64,000 nt of DNA from an uncultured Pseudomonadota bacterium (GCA_913058255.1 CAJXQU010000001.1:124001-188000); one strand, 5' to 3'. Shown: positions 30,685-42,166, counted from the first letter of the stretch. A program made the numbers and translations. The notes: generated by a model from the letters alone, not told the origin.

Positions 30685-31491
30685 ATGTCGTGGTGGGGAA
30701 AAATACTTGGGGGAATCTTTGGCTACTTGGTGGACGGGCCATTTACGGCCCTTTTGGGAGTGCTACTTGGCCATGCGCTAGATTCTCTTGGTAATACAAG
30801 TCAGAAAAAGTCAGTCCAAAAGCAAAAAGTATCGGGCTATGAAGCGCAGGAAAATTATTTTTCTTCAACATTTTCAGTAATGGGACATGTCAGCAAAGTC
30901 GATGGGCACGTTTCTGCTGAAGAGATTCGTGTTGCTAGGCTAGTGATGGATCGAATGGGTTTAAGTAAGGACCAAAGAGAAAAGGCGATTAGCCTTTTTA
31001 ATCAAGGAAAGAGCAAATCATTTCCTCTTGAACAAACCTTAAAAAGATTGCGGAACTCATGTTTGTCACAAAAAAATCTGCTGAGAATGTTTATGGAAAT
31101 TCAGATTATGGCTGCCATTGCGGATGGCCAGATCACGATTGTTGAACGACATTTACTACTGCATATTTCGCAACGATTAGGTATTTTGCGGATGGAATAT
31201 GAGCGTATTGAAGGTCGGGTGCGTGTAGCGATGCAGCCAGCTGGCAGCGATCCAGTTAGTGAGCGCACACATAGTGAGAAAGTCACAAGTGATGCGTATA
31301 TAACACTGGGGCTTAATAAGGATGTGACTGATCGAGAAGTAAAAAAAGCCTATCGTCGATTGCTTAGCCAGCACCATCCAGATAAATTAGTTTCAAAAGG
31401 TCTGCCAGAAGAAATGATGAAACTAGCGGCAGAAAAAACCCATGAAATTCGACAAGCTTACGAAGTTATCTGTACTGCCCGTGGGATTTGA
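30685..31491 (+). CDS. djlA: DjlA-like membrane co-chaperone
   Basis: 268 residues: an N-terminal membrane helix (GGIFGYLVDGPFTALLGVLL), a TerB-like helical domain (about 60-190) and a C-terminal J domain with the HPD motif (SQHHPDKLV). This is the DjlA layout, a DnaK co-chaperone linked to envelope stress signalling. Its last 50 bp overlap the frame of the next gene, but the true queG start lies after the stop. Confidence 0.9.
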   Translation: MSWWGKILGGIFGYLVDGPFTALLGVLLGHALDSLGNTSQKKSVQKQKVSGYEAQENYFSSTFSVMGHVSKVDGHVSAEEIRVARLVMDRMGLSKDQREKAISLFNQGKSKSFPLEQTLKRLRNSCLSQKNLLRMFMEIQIMAAIADGQITIVERHLLLHISQRLGILRMEYERIEGRVRVAMQPAGSDPVSERTHSEKVTSDAYITLGLNKDVTDREVKKAYRRLLSQHHPDKLVSKGLPEEMMKLAAEKTHEIRQAYEVICTARGI

Positions 31492-31498
31492 GCAAACA

Positions 31499-32572
31499 AT
31501 GGATCACCAAACCTTAGCCTCCTTGATCAAGGCTTGGGCAATGGAATTGGGTTTTCAGCAAACCGGAATCACAGGGGTAGATTTGGGTGAGGACGAAGAG
31601 CATTTGATGGCTTGGTTGGATAAGCAACGCCATGGTGAAATGGGCTATATGGAAAAGCACGGCACACGGCGATCACGTCCGGCAGATCTTGAGACAGGCA
31701 CACTTCGAGTTATCTCTGTGCGAATGGACTATTTTCCAGCAGAGGTTGCTAACTCGAATATGATTCTAGGTGATGAGACAAAGGCTTATATTTCACGATA
31801 TGCCCTTGGCCGCGACTATCACAAATTGTTGAGGAAGCGATTACAAAAGCTGGCAGATAAGGTTCAGGAAGTGACCGGAGATTTCGGTTACCGAGTTTTT
31901 GTTGATAGTGCGCCTGTCTTAGAAAAAGCCTTAGCTAGAAACTCAGGCCTCGGTTGGATCGGCAAACATTCTAATCTGATCAATCGACATGCAGGCTCTT
32001 GGTTTTTTCTAGGAGAGATCTATACGGATCTCCCCTTACCTATCGATCCTGTTTATGAGGACAATTATTGTGGCAGTTGTTCCGCTTGTTTGGATGCCTG
32101 TCCAACACAAGCTATTGTCGCCCCATTTCAGGTTGATGCGCGACGTTGCATCTCCTATCTGACAATTGAATTACGAACGGCGATTCCTGAAGAGTTTCGA
32201 ACTCTGATGGGAAATAGAATATACGGTTGCGATGATTGCCAATTGGTTTGTCCCTGGAATAAATATGCCTCCCCAACTACAGAAGCTGATTTTGCTGTCA
32301 GAAATGATCTAGATGCACCTGAGTTGATTCAGTTATTTCAATGGACTGAAGAAGAGTTTCTAAAAAAGACCGAAGGTTCACCTATTAGGCGGATAGGTTA
32401 TGAAAGTTGGTTGAGAAACATAGCTATAGCATTAGGTAATTGTAAAAAATCTGATCGTGTTGTCGCAATATTAAAAGACAAAAAAGACCATGGATCAGAG
32501 CTTGTTAGAGAGCACGTGGTCTGGGCATTAAATCAACAAGAGGAGTCAGCTACAGATATAAAGAAACGATAG
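31499..32572 (+). CDS. queG: QueG, epoxyqueuosine reductase
   Basis: Cobalamin-dependent enzyme completing queuosine in tRNA, using two [4Fe-4S] clusters. The ligands are in CGSCSACLDACPTQAI and CDDCQLVCPWN. The frame is open from 31442, but the ATG at 31499 gives MDHQTLASLIKAWAMELG, the usual start, and 357 residues. The tgt and queA genes of the same pathway are at 40010-42166. Confidence 0.95.
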   Translation: MDHQTLASLIKAWAMELGFQQTGITGVDLGEDEEHLMAWLDKQRHGEMGYMEKHGTRRSRPADLETGTLRVISVRMDYFPAEVANSNMILGDETKAYISRYALGRDYHKLLRKRLQKLADKVQEVTGDFGYRVFVDSAPVLEKALARNSGLGWIGKHSNLINRHAGSWFFLGEIYTDLPLPIDPVYEDNYCGSCSACLDACPTQAIVAPFQVDARRCISYLTIELRTAIPEEFRTLMGNRIYGCDDCQLVCPWNKYASPTTEADFAVRNDLDAPELIQLFQWTEEEFLKKTEGSPIRRIGYESWLRNIAIALGNCKKSDRVVAILKDKKDHGSELVREHVVWALNQQEESATDIKKR

Positions 32573-32696
32573 GAATGTATATTGTTTTAATGTTTCCAAA
32601 AAATTGACAATGAGTTTAATATCAATGCATTGTAATGAGTCTAAATAGGGCTAATCTTCAAGATAGAGAAAAAATTAAAGAAAAAGGCACAAGACA

Positions 32697-33464
32697 ATGG
32701 CATATGACTCTGTGATCGACTTAAAACAGCTAAAAGTTGCGTGTGAAAACTGTCGGTTGGGTGAGATTTGTTTGCCACGAGGCTTAGCTCAAGAAGAAAT
32801 GGTCAAGCTCGATAATATCGTTAGCCGCGGCCGACCTTTAGTTAAGGGTGATGCTTTATATCGACAAGGCGACAAGTTAGATAGTTTTTACGCGGTTCAT
32901 TCAGGCTCTCTTCGAAGCTACACCGTAACGCAAGATGGAACAGAACAAACGTTAGGTTTTTATTTTCCTGGTGAGTTGGTCGGTTTGGATGGCTTAGAGA
33001 ATAGCATTCATAGTTGTACCACTGAAGCATTAGAGACGACTTCAATTTGTGAGCTGCCATACAATAATCTGCAGAATCTAAGTGCTCAATTACCAAGCCT
33101 ACAACATCAGATTATGCGCTTGTTGGGCAAAGAACTGTCGGGGGATCATGATGTACTTTTATTGTTGGGTAAACGATCGGTCGAAGAACGATTAGCTGCT
33201 TTTATATTGAGTTTATCTAAACGATTTTCAGAACGAGGTTTTTCTTCGACAGAATTTAATTTAAGTATGTCGCGACATGATATTTCTAACTTTCTTGGCG
33301 TCGCGGTGGAAACGATTAGTCGACAGTTTTCAAACTTCGATAAAGACGGTGTTTTGCAGGTAAAATATCGTTTTGTAAAGATCCTTGATATGAATAAGCT
33401 TGAAGAAATTGTGATCCCATGCAAAAAATCGAGTGATATAAAAGAGAAACAAACAGGAACCTAA
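32697..33464 (+). CDS. fnr: FNR-type oxygen-sensing regulator
   Basis: CRP/FNR-family activator whose [4Fe-4S] cluster breaks on exposure to oxygen. 255 residues with cluster cysteines C16, C19, C25 and C107, a cyclic-nucleotide-binding-like domain, and a helix-turn-helix with ETISRQFSNF, whose E-x2-SR recognition residues read TTGAT-N4-ATCAA boxes. The upstream gap has a perfect TTGACA (32604-32609) but no well-spaced -10 box. Confidence 0.94.
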   Translation: MAYDSVIDLKQLKVACENCRLGEICLPRGLAQEEMVKLDNIVSRGRPLVKGDALYRQGDKLDSFYAVHSGSLRSYTVTQDGTEQTLGFYFPGELVGLDGLENSIHSCTTEALETTSICELPYNNLQNLSAQLPSLQHQIMRLLGKELSGDHDVLLLLGKRSVEERLAAFILSLSKRFSERGFSSTEFNLSMSRHDISNFLGVAVETISRQFSNFDKDGVLQVKYRFVKILDMNKLEEIVIPCKKSSDIKEKQTGT

Positions 33465-33512
33465 TATACGGCTCATCGCACAAGGGATTGAGATTTTGTT
33501 AGAATTGACAAC

Positions 33513-34289
33513 ATGCAAGATCAAGAACGAAGACTGGGTGGTATCCGTCGAATTTATGGCGATAAAGCATACGAAAACTTTTTAATATCACACGTCTGTG
33601 TGATCGGTATTGGTGGCGTCGGCTCATGGGCAGCAGAGGCTTTAGCTCGAAGTGGTATCGGAAACATTACCCTGATCGATTTAGACAATCTGGCCGAATC
33701 TAACGTTAATCGTCAGATCCATGCGGTCAGTGGTGAATTTGGTAAGCCGAAAGTTACAGCTATGCATGAACGGATCTTGTTAATCAATCCAGACTGTAAA
33801 GTTACTGAAATCGAAGATTTTGTGTCCATGGATAATCTGCAAGAAATGCTCAATCAAGATTATGATTTTATTATCGATTGTACGGATAACTTTCGTTTAA
33901 AGGCGGCTATGATTGCTTTTAGTCGAAGAAACAAACTAAAACTGATTACGGTAGGTGGTGCTGGTGGGCAAGTCGATCCCACAAAGGTCCGAGTTTCGGA
34001 TCTGAATAAAACCCTACACGATAGCTTGTTATCTCAAGTACGTAAGCTCTTACGTGCAGGTTACAACTTCCCTCGAAATCCAAAACGTCGCTTTTATGTT
34101 CCTTGTGTATACTCAGAAGAGCAGCAGGTATACCCAACTCCTGATGGAGATGTTTGTAAGCAGAAGCCGGATGGTTCGAAGGCTAGCGGTTTAAATTGTG
34201 AAGGTGGCTTTGGATCCGTAATGACGGTGACATCGACATTTGCGATGGCAGCGGTTTCGCATGTTCTGAAAAAGATTGCCGGCAAATAG
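33513..34289 (+). CDS. tcdA: TcdA (CsdL), tRNA threonylcarbamoyladenosine dehydratase
   Basis: E1-like enzyme that uses ATP to cyclise t6A37 to ct6A in tRNA. The 258 residues open QDQERRLGGIRRIYGDKAYE, carry the nucleotide loop GIGGVGSWAAEALARSG and end in the variable C-terminal region with CVYSEEQQVYP. It lacks the ubiquitin-like partner of ThiF systems, fitting TcdA. Confidence 0.93.
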   Translation: MQDQERRLGGIRRIYGDKAYENFLISHVCVIGIGGVGSWAAEALARSGIGNITLIDLDNLAESNVNRQIHAVSGEFGKPKVTAMHERILLINPDCKVTEIEDFVSMDNLQEMLNQDYDFIIDCTDNFRLKAAMIAFSRRNKLKLITVGGAGGQVDPTKVRVSDLNKTLHDSLLSQVRKLLRAGYNFPRNPKRRFYVPCVYSEEQQVYPTPDGDVCKQKPDGSKASGLNCEGGFGSVMTVTSTFAMAAVSHVLKKIAGK

Positions 34290-34311
34290 TTGTAGTCGGA
34301 TAAAAGTAATG

Positions 34312-34944
34312 TTAATCGCTTACATATGGATTAGTCTTGCGTTCATGCCCAAAGCTTGATGTTGGGCCATGACCTGGAACAAACTGTACGTCATCGCCCA
34401 GCGGCCAAAGCTTGTTTTTGATCGAGGAGATTAACAGCTCATGGTCACCGAATTCAAAATCTGTACGCCCGATGGAGCCATTAAATAACACATCACCGAC
34501 GGTTGCGATTCGAGCATCTTTTTGATGAAAAACCACATGGCCGGGCGTATGTCCCGGACAATGATAAACATCCAGCTCGATATTGCCGAATTGAATCGTA
34601 TCACCATCTTTTAACCAACGATTCGGTGTGAAGCTCTGGCAATCAGGAAAATCAAATCGCTTTACCTGAGCTGGGAAACTATCTAATAAAAATTGATCGT
34701 CTTTATGCGGGCCTTCGATGGGAATAGATAAATTTTCAGCTAGCTCACCTGCTCCACCAGCATGATCGAGATGTCCATGAGTAAGAAAGATCTTTTCTAA
34801 CTCAGCACCTTCTATCTTAACGGCATTTAAAATACGATCAAGATCGCCACCGGGATCGACAACAGCAGCTCTTTTAGTTTCCTCACAAACCAACAAAGAA
34901 CAATTTTGTTGGTATGAAGTGACCGGAATAATTAATACTTTCAT
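34312..34944 (-). CDS. Glyoxalase II-like metallo-hydrolase (YcbL type)
   Basis: 210-residue MBL-fold protein with the THGHLDHAGG metal motif, a later HCPGHTPGHVVFH and VPGHGP. This is the compact glyoxalase II/YcbL group, hydrolysing S-lactoylglutathione or related thioesters. Convergent with tcdA. Confidence 0.9.
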   Translation of the reverse strand: MKVLIIPVTSYQQNCSLLVCEETKRAAVVDPGGDLDRILNAVKIEGAELEKIFLTHGHLDHAGGAGELAENLSIPIEGPHKDDQFLLDSFPAQVKRFDFPDCQSFTPNRWLKDGDTIQFGNIELDVYHCPGHTPGHVVFHQKDARIATVGDVLFNGSIGRTDFEFGDHELLISSIKNKLWPLGDDVQFVPGHGPTSSFGHERKTNPYVSD

Positions 34945-35472
34945 GTAAAAAGAATATCACCATTAAAGATCATAGAAAATAGAAAGGTCAATATAAAGTG
35001 TATAGGTCTAGCGGGTCGGTTTGGTTGGCAGAATGTTTTAGAAAAATTATTAAACGAGAATGAACCAGACTCTTTTTTTGCGAAACGAACAGAGTTTACT
35101 ATTGAGATAGCTTTACTTGATCCTGAACGTTGTAAGACGGACATTATGTTTGAACAATTTGATACGATAGAGAGTACTGTTCGAAGTATCAACAGGGTAC
35201 CAGAACTGACAGATAATGATTCTTCGTTACAGCTCTATTTTTATGACTACATGCCAAACATGCTTGGCTTTCTCGTTAATGATAATTATCTTTTTCTTAC
35301 CTACTGTCACTGGGAACATGTAAGAAATGAATTAGTACTTCGAGCCGGAGGCACAGATTATTTCGTATATAACAAAAGTGATGATTTTGGTGGAAGCGAA
35401 TGTATTAAAAGGTTCTCTGGGTGGTTAGAGTACATTCGGTTACAAGATACAAAAAGCGCTAAAGGAAAGTAA
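34936..35472 (+). pseudogene. Start-less hypothetical gene (5'-truncated?)
   Basis: The frame at 35146-35472 encodes 108 residues from MFEQFDTIESTVRSIN, with a coherent body (LQLYFYDYMPNMLG, YLFLTYCHWEHVRNEL). It stays open back to 34936, adding IGLAGRFGWQNVLEKLL and TIEIALLDPERCK, which look like genuine protein, yet there is no ATG, GTG or TTG there. So the true gene is probably cut at its 5' end or frameshifted. Family not recognised. Confidence 0.5.
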
Positions 35473-35610
35473 GACGAATACTTGTTTAGTTACTTAGAGA
35501 AGAACACCTCACAGCTTCCTCCGCAATGAACCAATAAAATCAATCCCATTTAAGCGGTAAACTAAGGTTACTTTCTAGCGAGACTTTTCATTTTTCATTC
35601 ATCTTTAGAA

Positions 35611-35619
35611 TGGTATGAT
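35611..35619 (+). promoter_or_regulatory. Extended -10 promoter before the DUF481 gene
   Basis: TG-G-TATGAT lies at 35611-35619, a good extended -10 element, with only a T-rich stretch where the -35 would be. The gene starts 40 bp downstream with AGGGG in front. Confidence 0.5.
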
Positions 35620-35658
35620 CGCGCACGTTTTATCACAAATAATTTAAAAGGGGACTTT

Positions 35659-36684
35659 ATGAAGTTAAAAACTATTCTGTGCGCAACGGTAATTTCACAG
35701 ATATTACCCATCGCGGTCGTACAGGCAGATGAAATACTGTTAAAAAATGGAGACAAAATCTCAGGGGAAATTCTTAGTAAAACCGATCAGGCTGTTTTGA
35801 TGAAAACTAGTTTTGCTGGTGAAATTAGCATCAGTTGGGATGCTGTTTCTAAACTAACCTCGGATACACCGATAACGGTTCAACTCGATGATGAGTCGAT
35901 GTTAAAGGGTAAATTGATCAGCTCAGATGATGGTACGATTAGATTAAGTGCTGATAATTTATTTAAAACGGATCCTATCCCTTTGAATAAGATTGCGGCG
36001 ATTAACCCTCCAGCAATCGAGCCCATTAAAACGAAATATACTGGCATAGCTAATGTTGGCGCTTATCGCACGACAGGTAATACAGACAATCAAGCTGTGC
36101 ATATGGATGCCGAAATGGTTGCGCGCCGTGAGACTGATCGCTTAACGGTTGGTGCTGCATATAATCAAGCAGAAACCAATGGTGTTCAAAGTGCGAAGAA
36201 TTCTTTGTTCTATGCCAAGTATGACCTTTTCATTAATGACAAGTGGTATGGCTATGGGAACACTCTGTTCGAGAAAGATAGGTTTCAAGATTTGAAGCTT
36301 CGAAGTGTTGTCGGTGGTGGTTTGGGATATCAGTTTTGGGAAACGGATATTAGCGCGCTCTCACTTGAAGCGGGACCAAGTTATGCTAACGAAGATTATT
36401 ATACCGGTGAGGATAAAGATTTTGCCGCCGCACGTTGGGCTTTGAATTATCATCACTGGTTTTATAATAAATCAGCACAGTTTTTTCATAACCATGAAGG
36501 CTTAGTGCCTTTCTCGGATACGGGTGATGTTTATATTCGTTCAAGAACGGGTATACGGATCCCTCTGATCAGCAAGTTTACGATAACAACTGAGATTGAT
36601 GTTGATTACGATGCGAAGCCGTCAGCGGGTAACAAAAAAACAGACACACGTTATTTGTTTAACCTGGGTTATCAGTGGCAATAA
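35659..36684 (+). CDS. DUF481 outer-membrane barrel protein (YdiY-like)
   Basis: 341 residues. A signal peptide (1-23, ending VQADE) precedes a small N-terminal domain of ILLKNGDKISGEIL-type strands and a C-terminal barrel with alternating strands and aromatic girdles, ending NLGYQWQ, a terminal aromatic-rich strand used for BAM recognition. Family function is unknown; some members are salt-induced. Confidence 0.88.
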   Translation: MKLKTILCATVISQILPIAVVQADEILLKNGDKISGEILSKTDQAVLMKTSFAGEISISWDAVSKLTSDTPITVQLDDESMLKGKLISSDDGTIRLSADNLFKTDPIPLNKIAAINPPAIEPIKTKYTGIANVGAYRTTGNTDNQAVHMDAEMVARRETDRLTVGAAYNQAETNGVQSAKNSLFYAKYDLFINDKWYGYGNTLFEKDRFQDLKLRSVVGGGLGYQFWETDISALSLEAGPSYANEDYYTGEDKDFAAARWALNYHHWFYNKSAQFFHNHEGLVPFSDTGDVYIRSRTGIRIPLISKFTITTEIDVDYDAKPSAGNKKTDTRYLFNLGYQWQ

Positions 36685-36721
36685 AATGAAGGGTAATTCT
36701 TGAGAGAGGTTCTCGGAAGAG

Positions 36722-36752
36722 ATACCGAGGTTAATTGATTTAACCTCGGTAT
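36722..36752. terminator. Bidirectional terminator between DUF481 and secF
   Basis: A perfect 13-bp inverted repeat, ATACCGAGGTTAA (36722-36734) with its complement at 36740-36752 and a 5-nt loop, sits between convergent genes. Flanking bases are A/T-rich (ATTATTACTAAAAT). It could end transcription from both sides. Confidence 0.85.
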
Positions 36753-36779
36753 TATTACTAAAATAACTTGGCTGAAAAA

Positions 36780-37703
36780 CTAAGGCATATCGTCGATTTC
36801 AGCACCTTCCCTTTCAACGGGCATCAAGTCTTCTTTACTCACGCCTAATGCTAATGCGCTGGTACTAGCAACATACATTGAAGAGTAAGTCCCTATAATT
36901 ACACCAGCAATTAAAGCCAATGCGAAAGGTCGGAGTATTTCACCACCAAAAAAGTACAACGCGATTAAAACTAATAAGGTCGTAAGCGATGTGATCACGG
37001 TTCGTGTTAGCGTTTCGTTGAGAGAAATGTTAATAATCTGCTCGGTGTCTTTCTTTCGAATTTTTAGAAAGTTCTCACGGATCCGATCAAATACAACGAT
37101 CGTATCATTTAGGGAGTAACCGATAACGGCGAGCACAGCCGCTAAGACCGGTAAACCAAATTCGACCTGGGTTAAAGAGAAGAAGCCCAGTACGATGATG
37201 ACGTCATGAATGAGCGCGGCTATTGAACCAACGGCAAAGCGTTTTTCAAAACGAATCGCGACATAGATCAAGATGAAGAACAAAGAGATTAACATGGCTA
37301 AACCGCCATCTTCCGTTAGTTCGTCACCCACTTGTGGGCCAACAAATTCAACACGTTTTAGTTCAGCGCCTTCGAGAGCTTGCAAAATATTGGAGCTGAT
37401 TTTAGCACTCGTTAAACCTTCTTTTGGGGCGACGCGGATCAGAACTTCTTTATTGCTGCCGAAGTGTTGAACAATGGCTTCGCTGAATCCCACTTCACCT
37501 AAAACGCTACGAATTTCATCGAGTTTTGCATCTGCTTCGTAACCGACTTCGATCAATGTTCCGCCAGTAAAGTCGACACCCAAGTTCAAACCACGAATGG
37601 TCAAAGAAGCGATGGAAACAGTGAGCAATACTAACGATAACACCATGGCTAGCTTACGCTTGCTCATAAAGTCAAAGCTAGGAGTCTTATTAAAAATATT
37701 CAT
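36780..37703 (-). CDS. secF: SecF, preprotein translocase subunit
   Basis: With SecD it uses the proton gradient to pull secreted proteins through SecYEG. 307 residues with an N-terminal membrane helix, the periplasmic domain (LGVDFTGGTLIEVGY, about 33-125) and five C-terminal helices with GYSLNDTIVVFDRIREN. Follows secD by 15 bp. Confidence 0.96.
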   Translation of the reverse strand: MNIFNKTPSFDFMSKRKLAMVLSLVLLTVSIASLTIRGLNLGVDFTGGTLIEVGYEADAKLDEIRSVLGEVGFSEAIVQHFGSNKEVLIRVAPKEGLTSAKISSNILQALEGAELKRVEFVGPQVGDELTEDGGLAMLISLFFILIYVAIRFEKRFAVGSIAALIHDVIIVLGFFSLTQVEFGLPVLAAVLAVIGYSLNDTIVVFDRIRENFLKIRKKDTEQIINISLNETLTRTVITSLTTLLVLIALYFFGGEILRPFALALIAGVIIGTYSSMYVASTSALALGVSKEDLMPVEREGAEIDDMP

Positions 37704-37718
37704 AATTTTATCCTTAAA

Positions 37719-39575
37719 CTAGATGGCGAGCTTGGCGCCTTTTTTGCCACCATAGATTAGATTGATCAGCGCACGTGATCCCATAATTGCTGTGAACATG
37801 GATGTGATGATTCCTAATGCCAGTGTCACAGCAAAACCTTTGATAGGTCCCGTTCCGAAACCGTATAGAACGATGGCCGCGATCAATGTTGTAATGTTGG
37901 CATCAGCAATGGTTGAGAAGGCTTTATCATAACCTGAAGAAATTGCCGTTTGTGCAGAGTTGCCATTGCGGAGTTCTTCACGGATTCGTTCAAAGATCAG
38001 TACGTTTGCATCAACGGCCATACCAACGGTTAAGACGATTCCAGCAATACCCGGCAGGGTCAACGTAGCTTGCATCAAAGATAATAATGCGACGACCAAA
38101 ACGAGATTTACTGTCAGCGCAACACCCGCAACAAGCCCAAATACCTTGTAATAAATCGCCATAAAAATCAGTACGAAGAAGAAGCCTATCTTGACTGACA
38201 TAAAACCTTTATCGATATTGTCTTTACCGAGGCTTGGGCCAATAGTACGCTCTTCGATGATTTCGATGGGGGCAGCGAGAGCTCCGGCTCTTAGGAGTAG
38301 TGATAAGTTTTGTGCCTCTTCAGTGCTGTCCATGCCTGATATTTGGAAACGTTTTCCCAGTTCACCTCGAATCGTCGCGACATTAATGATTTCTTCAATG
38401 GTATGTTTGCGTTTTTTAACCTCACCATTCTCTTCGTAGCTTTCTGTTTTGTTTTCAATGAAAACCACCGCTTGTAGGTGACCGATTTCATCTCGTGTCA
38501 GGCGGCTAAACTTTCTAGCACCTTTGCCATCTAACGTAATAAATACTGCTGGGGTGCCTGAGTCTTGCTCAAGACCAGATGTCGCATCGATAATGCTATG
38601 GCCGGTGAGCATTACTTTCTTTTTCAACAAAAAGTCACGGCCATCACGAGATTTATAAAGTTTAGAGCCGATCGGAGATTGACCCCGCAAGGCTTGCTCG
38701 ACATTACCTTCTTCATCAACCATACGAAACTCAAGTGTCGCTGTCGCACCAAGAATATCTTTTACCTTAGCGGGATCTTGTACGCCAGGAAGCTGAATGA
38801 TGATTCTGTCCAGCCCTTGTTGTTGGATAACGGGTTCTGCTACACCAAGCTCGTTAACACGATTTCTTAAAGTGGTGATGTTTTGTTGTAGAGCGAATTT
38901 TTGAGTCTCACGCATTGAGGCTTCAGAAACGGTCATGTTCAGTAAAAACAAGCCCTCTTTTTCAGAAGTTGTTCTTTCTAACTCGGAGAAGTCGGAACGA
39001 ATAAGATCTTCAGCGGCTGTACGCGTGAGATCATCCTTAAAACGAACTAACAGCCCGCCTTCTTTGTTGCGGCTGATAGTTTTATAGAGCACTTTACTTT
39101 CCCGAAGCTTAGTACGCAGCTCAGAAACATAACGTTCTTCTGTTTGTTTCTTAACGGTGGTCATATCAACTTCCATCAGGATATGCACACCACCACGTAG
39201 ATCAAGCCCGAGGTTCATTGGTTGGCCACCCAAACCTTTTAACCACTCAGGCGTGGCTGGTGCTAGGTTTAGCGCGGTGGTGAAGTTACGACCCAGTTCC
39301 TTTTCGATGATTTCCTGTGCTTTTGATTGCGTTTCAGTATCATTGAAACGCAGCATTAGGCCACGAGCATTTTCTTCGATGGATTTTGAATCAACATCAG
39401 CAGCCGTTAAGGCTGAAGTTACAGCATCAATTTTCGCTTGGCTGAGATCAGCATTTCGTCCGGGAGAGACTTGTATTGAAGGATCGGTGCCGTACAAATT
39501 CGGCAACGCGTAAAGAGCACCAACGATCAACACGAGGCTGATTAGAAGATACTTCCATAAAGGATACTGGTTCAT
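37719..39575 (-). CDS. secD: SecD, preprotein translocase subunit
   Basis: 618 residues with an N-terminal helix, periplasmic P1 domain (including LGLDLRGGVHILMEVD near 118-133 and IVQLPGVQDPAKVKDILG-like) and six C-terminal helices with VGMAVDANVLIFERIREEL. Length matches E. coli (615). In the yajC-secD-secF operon. Confidence 0.97.
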   Translation of the reverse strand: MNQYPLWKYLLISLVLIVGALYALPNLYGTDPSIQVSPGRNADLSQAKIDAVTSALTAADVDSKSIEENARGLMLRFNDTETQSKAQEIIEKELGRNFTTALNLAPATPEWLKGLGGQPMNLGLDLRGGVHILMEVDMTTVKKQTEERYVSELRTKLRESKVLYKTISRNKEGGLLVRFKDDLTRTAAEDLIRSDFSELERTTSEKEGLFLLNMTVSEASMRETQKFALQQNITTLRNRVNELGVAEPVIQQQGLDRIIIQLPGVQDPAKVKDILGATATLEFRMVDEEGNVEQALRGQSPIGSKLYKSRDGRDFLLKKKVMLTGHSIIDATSGLEQDSGTPAVFITLDGKGARKFSRLTRDEIGHLQAVVFIENKTESYEENGEVKKRKHTIEEIINVATIRGELGKRFQISGMDSTEEAQNLSLLLRAGALAAPIEIIEERTIGPSLGKDNIDKGFMSVKIGFFFVLIFMAIYYKVFGLVAGVALTVNLVLVVALLSLMQATLTLPGIAGIVLTVGMAVDANVLIFERIREELRNGNSAQTAISSGYDKAFSTIADANITTLIAAIVLYGFGTGPIKGFAVTLALGIITSMFTAIMGSRALINLIYGGKKGAKLAI

Positions 39576-39608
39576 TCTTGTTTATTCCGACTTGGTTTTA
39601 GGGAAGGT

Positions 39609-39944
39609 TTACAGCGTGTCGAGCGTGCCTTTAGGCATGACCGCAGCGATAGAAGCACGTTGAACTTTGACTTGAGTATCAGTAGCAATTTCTACGACAA
39701 CAAAGTTATCACCCAAATCTTTAACCGAACCAAGTAGTCCACCATTGGTTACCACTTCATCACCTTTTTGAATGCCTTCGATCAATGCTTTATGTTCTTT
39801 TGCCCGTTTCATTTGTGGACGGATCAACATGAAGTAGAAGATGACAAATAGTAAAATTAAGGGTAAAAATTCGGCCATTGCTCCCATTCCTGATGGAGCC
39901 GCTGCTGCACCTTCTGCCATTGCATTTGAAATGAAAAAATCCAT
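39609..39944 (-). CDS. yajC: YajC, Sec accessory subunit
   Basis: 111-residue protein with one helix (LPLILLFVIFYFMLIRPQ) followed by a small soluble domain with GDEVVTNGGLLG. Associates with SecDF. Lies between tgt and secD in the standard order. Confidence 0.95.
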   Translation of the reverse strand: MDFFISNAMAEGAAAAPSGMGAMAEFLPLILLFVIFYFMLIRPQMKRAKEHKALIEGIQKGDEVVTNGGLLGSVKDLGDNFVVVEIATDTQVKVQRASIAAVMPKGTLDTL

Positions 39945-40009
39945 GATACTGTCCTCGATTAATATGTGGTAATTATTGTTTTAATAATAAGTTCTAAACT
40001 AAACCAGTA

Positions 40010-41140
<1,131 letters not shown>

Positions 41141-42166
41141 TTAATATATGAACATGGCATCGCCATAACTGAAAAAGCGATATTGCTGATCAACAGCATG
41201 TTGATAGGCATTAAGCATTCTTTCCTTTCCACCCTCTTTTCCCGCAAAGGCGCTAACAAGCATAAGCAAAGTTGATTCTGGTAGATGAAAATTCGTGATC
41301 ATGGCATCAACGCTTTGGAACTCATAACCCGGATAGATAAAGATTTCTGTCTCGCCGGAAAAGGCCGAAATTTCGCCATTATTACTGGCAGATTCCAAGG
41401 CTCTAACAGTGGTAGTGCCCAAAGCGATGACGCGCCCACCCTGCTTTCTAGTCTGTTTAATTTGGTCGCAGACGGATTGTGAGACTTCAATTCGCTCCGC
41501 ATGCATTTTATGATCATGAATATCTTCGACACGCATCGGCTGAAAGGTTCCTGCACCAACATGCAAGGTCACTTGGGCAAACTGCACCCCCTTTTCTGTG
41601 AGTTGATCGAGAAGACTCTGATCGAAATGTAAGCCTGCTGTCGGTGCCGCAACGGCACCCTCATTTTCAGCGAAAACAGTTTGATATCGTTCGGCATCGA
41701 ATTGAGTGTCTTCGCGATCGATGTAGGGTGGCAGCGGTATATGTCCAACGGCTTCCATCACATCCCAAACCGGTTTATCGAATTCAATTGCGAACAGATC
41801 ATTTTTTCGACCAGTAACTGTGGCCATATAGCCTTCATCGAAGATCAGAGGCGTGTCAGCTTTGGGAGCTTTACTGGCTTTCAGTTGTGCTAGCACATTA
41901 TGGTTATCGACAACGCGCTCGATCAAAATTTCAATTTTGCCCCCTGTTTGTTTTTGGCCATACAGGCGGGCGCGGATCACACGGGTATCGTTCATTACCA
42001 GTAGATCGTCATCGTTGAGTAAATCGACAATTGAAGAAAATGGTTGATCGGCGATCTCACCGGTGTCTTTATTCAGCACTAACAAGCGGCTGGCGGTACG
42101 CTCTGCGGCGGGTTGTTGAGCGATCAATTTATCGGGAAGTTCGAAGCTAAAATCGGTACGTTGCAT
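41141..42166 (-). CDS. queA: QueA, tRNA ribosyltransferase-isomerase
   Basis: Adds an epoxycyclopentane from SAM to preQ1-tRNA. 341 residues starting [20 protein letters not shown] and carrying [24 protein letters not shown] and [19 protein letters not shown], all family hallmarks. Next to tgt in one transcription unit. Confidence 0.97.
   Translation of the reverse strand: MQRTDFSFELPDKLIAQQPAAERTASRLLVLNKDTGEIADQPFSSIVDLLNDDDLLVMNDTRVIRARLYGQKQTGGKIEILIERVVDNHNVLAQLKASKAPKADTPLIFDEGYMATVTGRKNDLFAIEFDKPVWDVMEAVGHIPLPPYIDREDTQFDAERYQTVFAENEGAVAAPTAGLHFDQSLLDQLTEKGVQFAQVTLHVGAGTFQPMRVEDIHDHKMHAERIEVSQSVCDQIKQTRKQGGRVIALGTTTVRALESASNNGEISAFSGETEIFIYPGYEFQSVDAMITNFHLPESTLLMLVSAFAGKEGGKERMLNAYQHAVDQQYRFFSYGDAMFIY

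Noticed and set aside
32604..32625. TTGAC...ATCAA pair upstream of fnr as an FNR box
   Set aside because: The two halves are 22 bp end to end, whereas an FNR box is 14 bp (TTGAT-N4-ATCAA). No properly spaced site seen.
34941..35192. 83-residue minus-strand frame
   Set aside because: Composition and length look like a shadow of the plus-strand frame, and it overlaps the start of the hydrolase.
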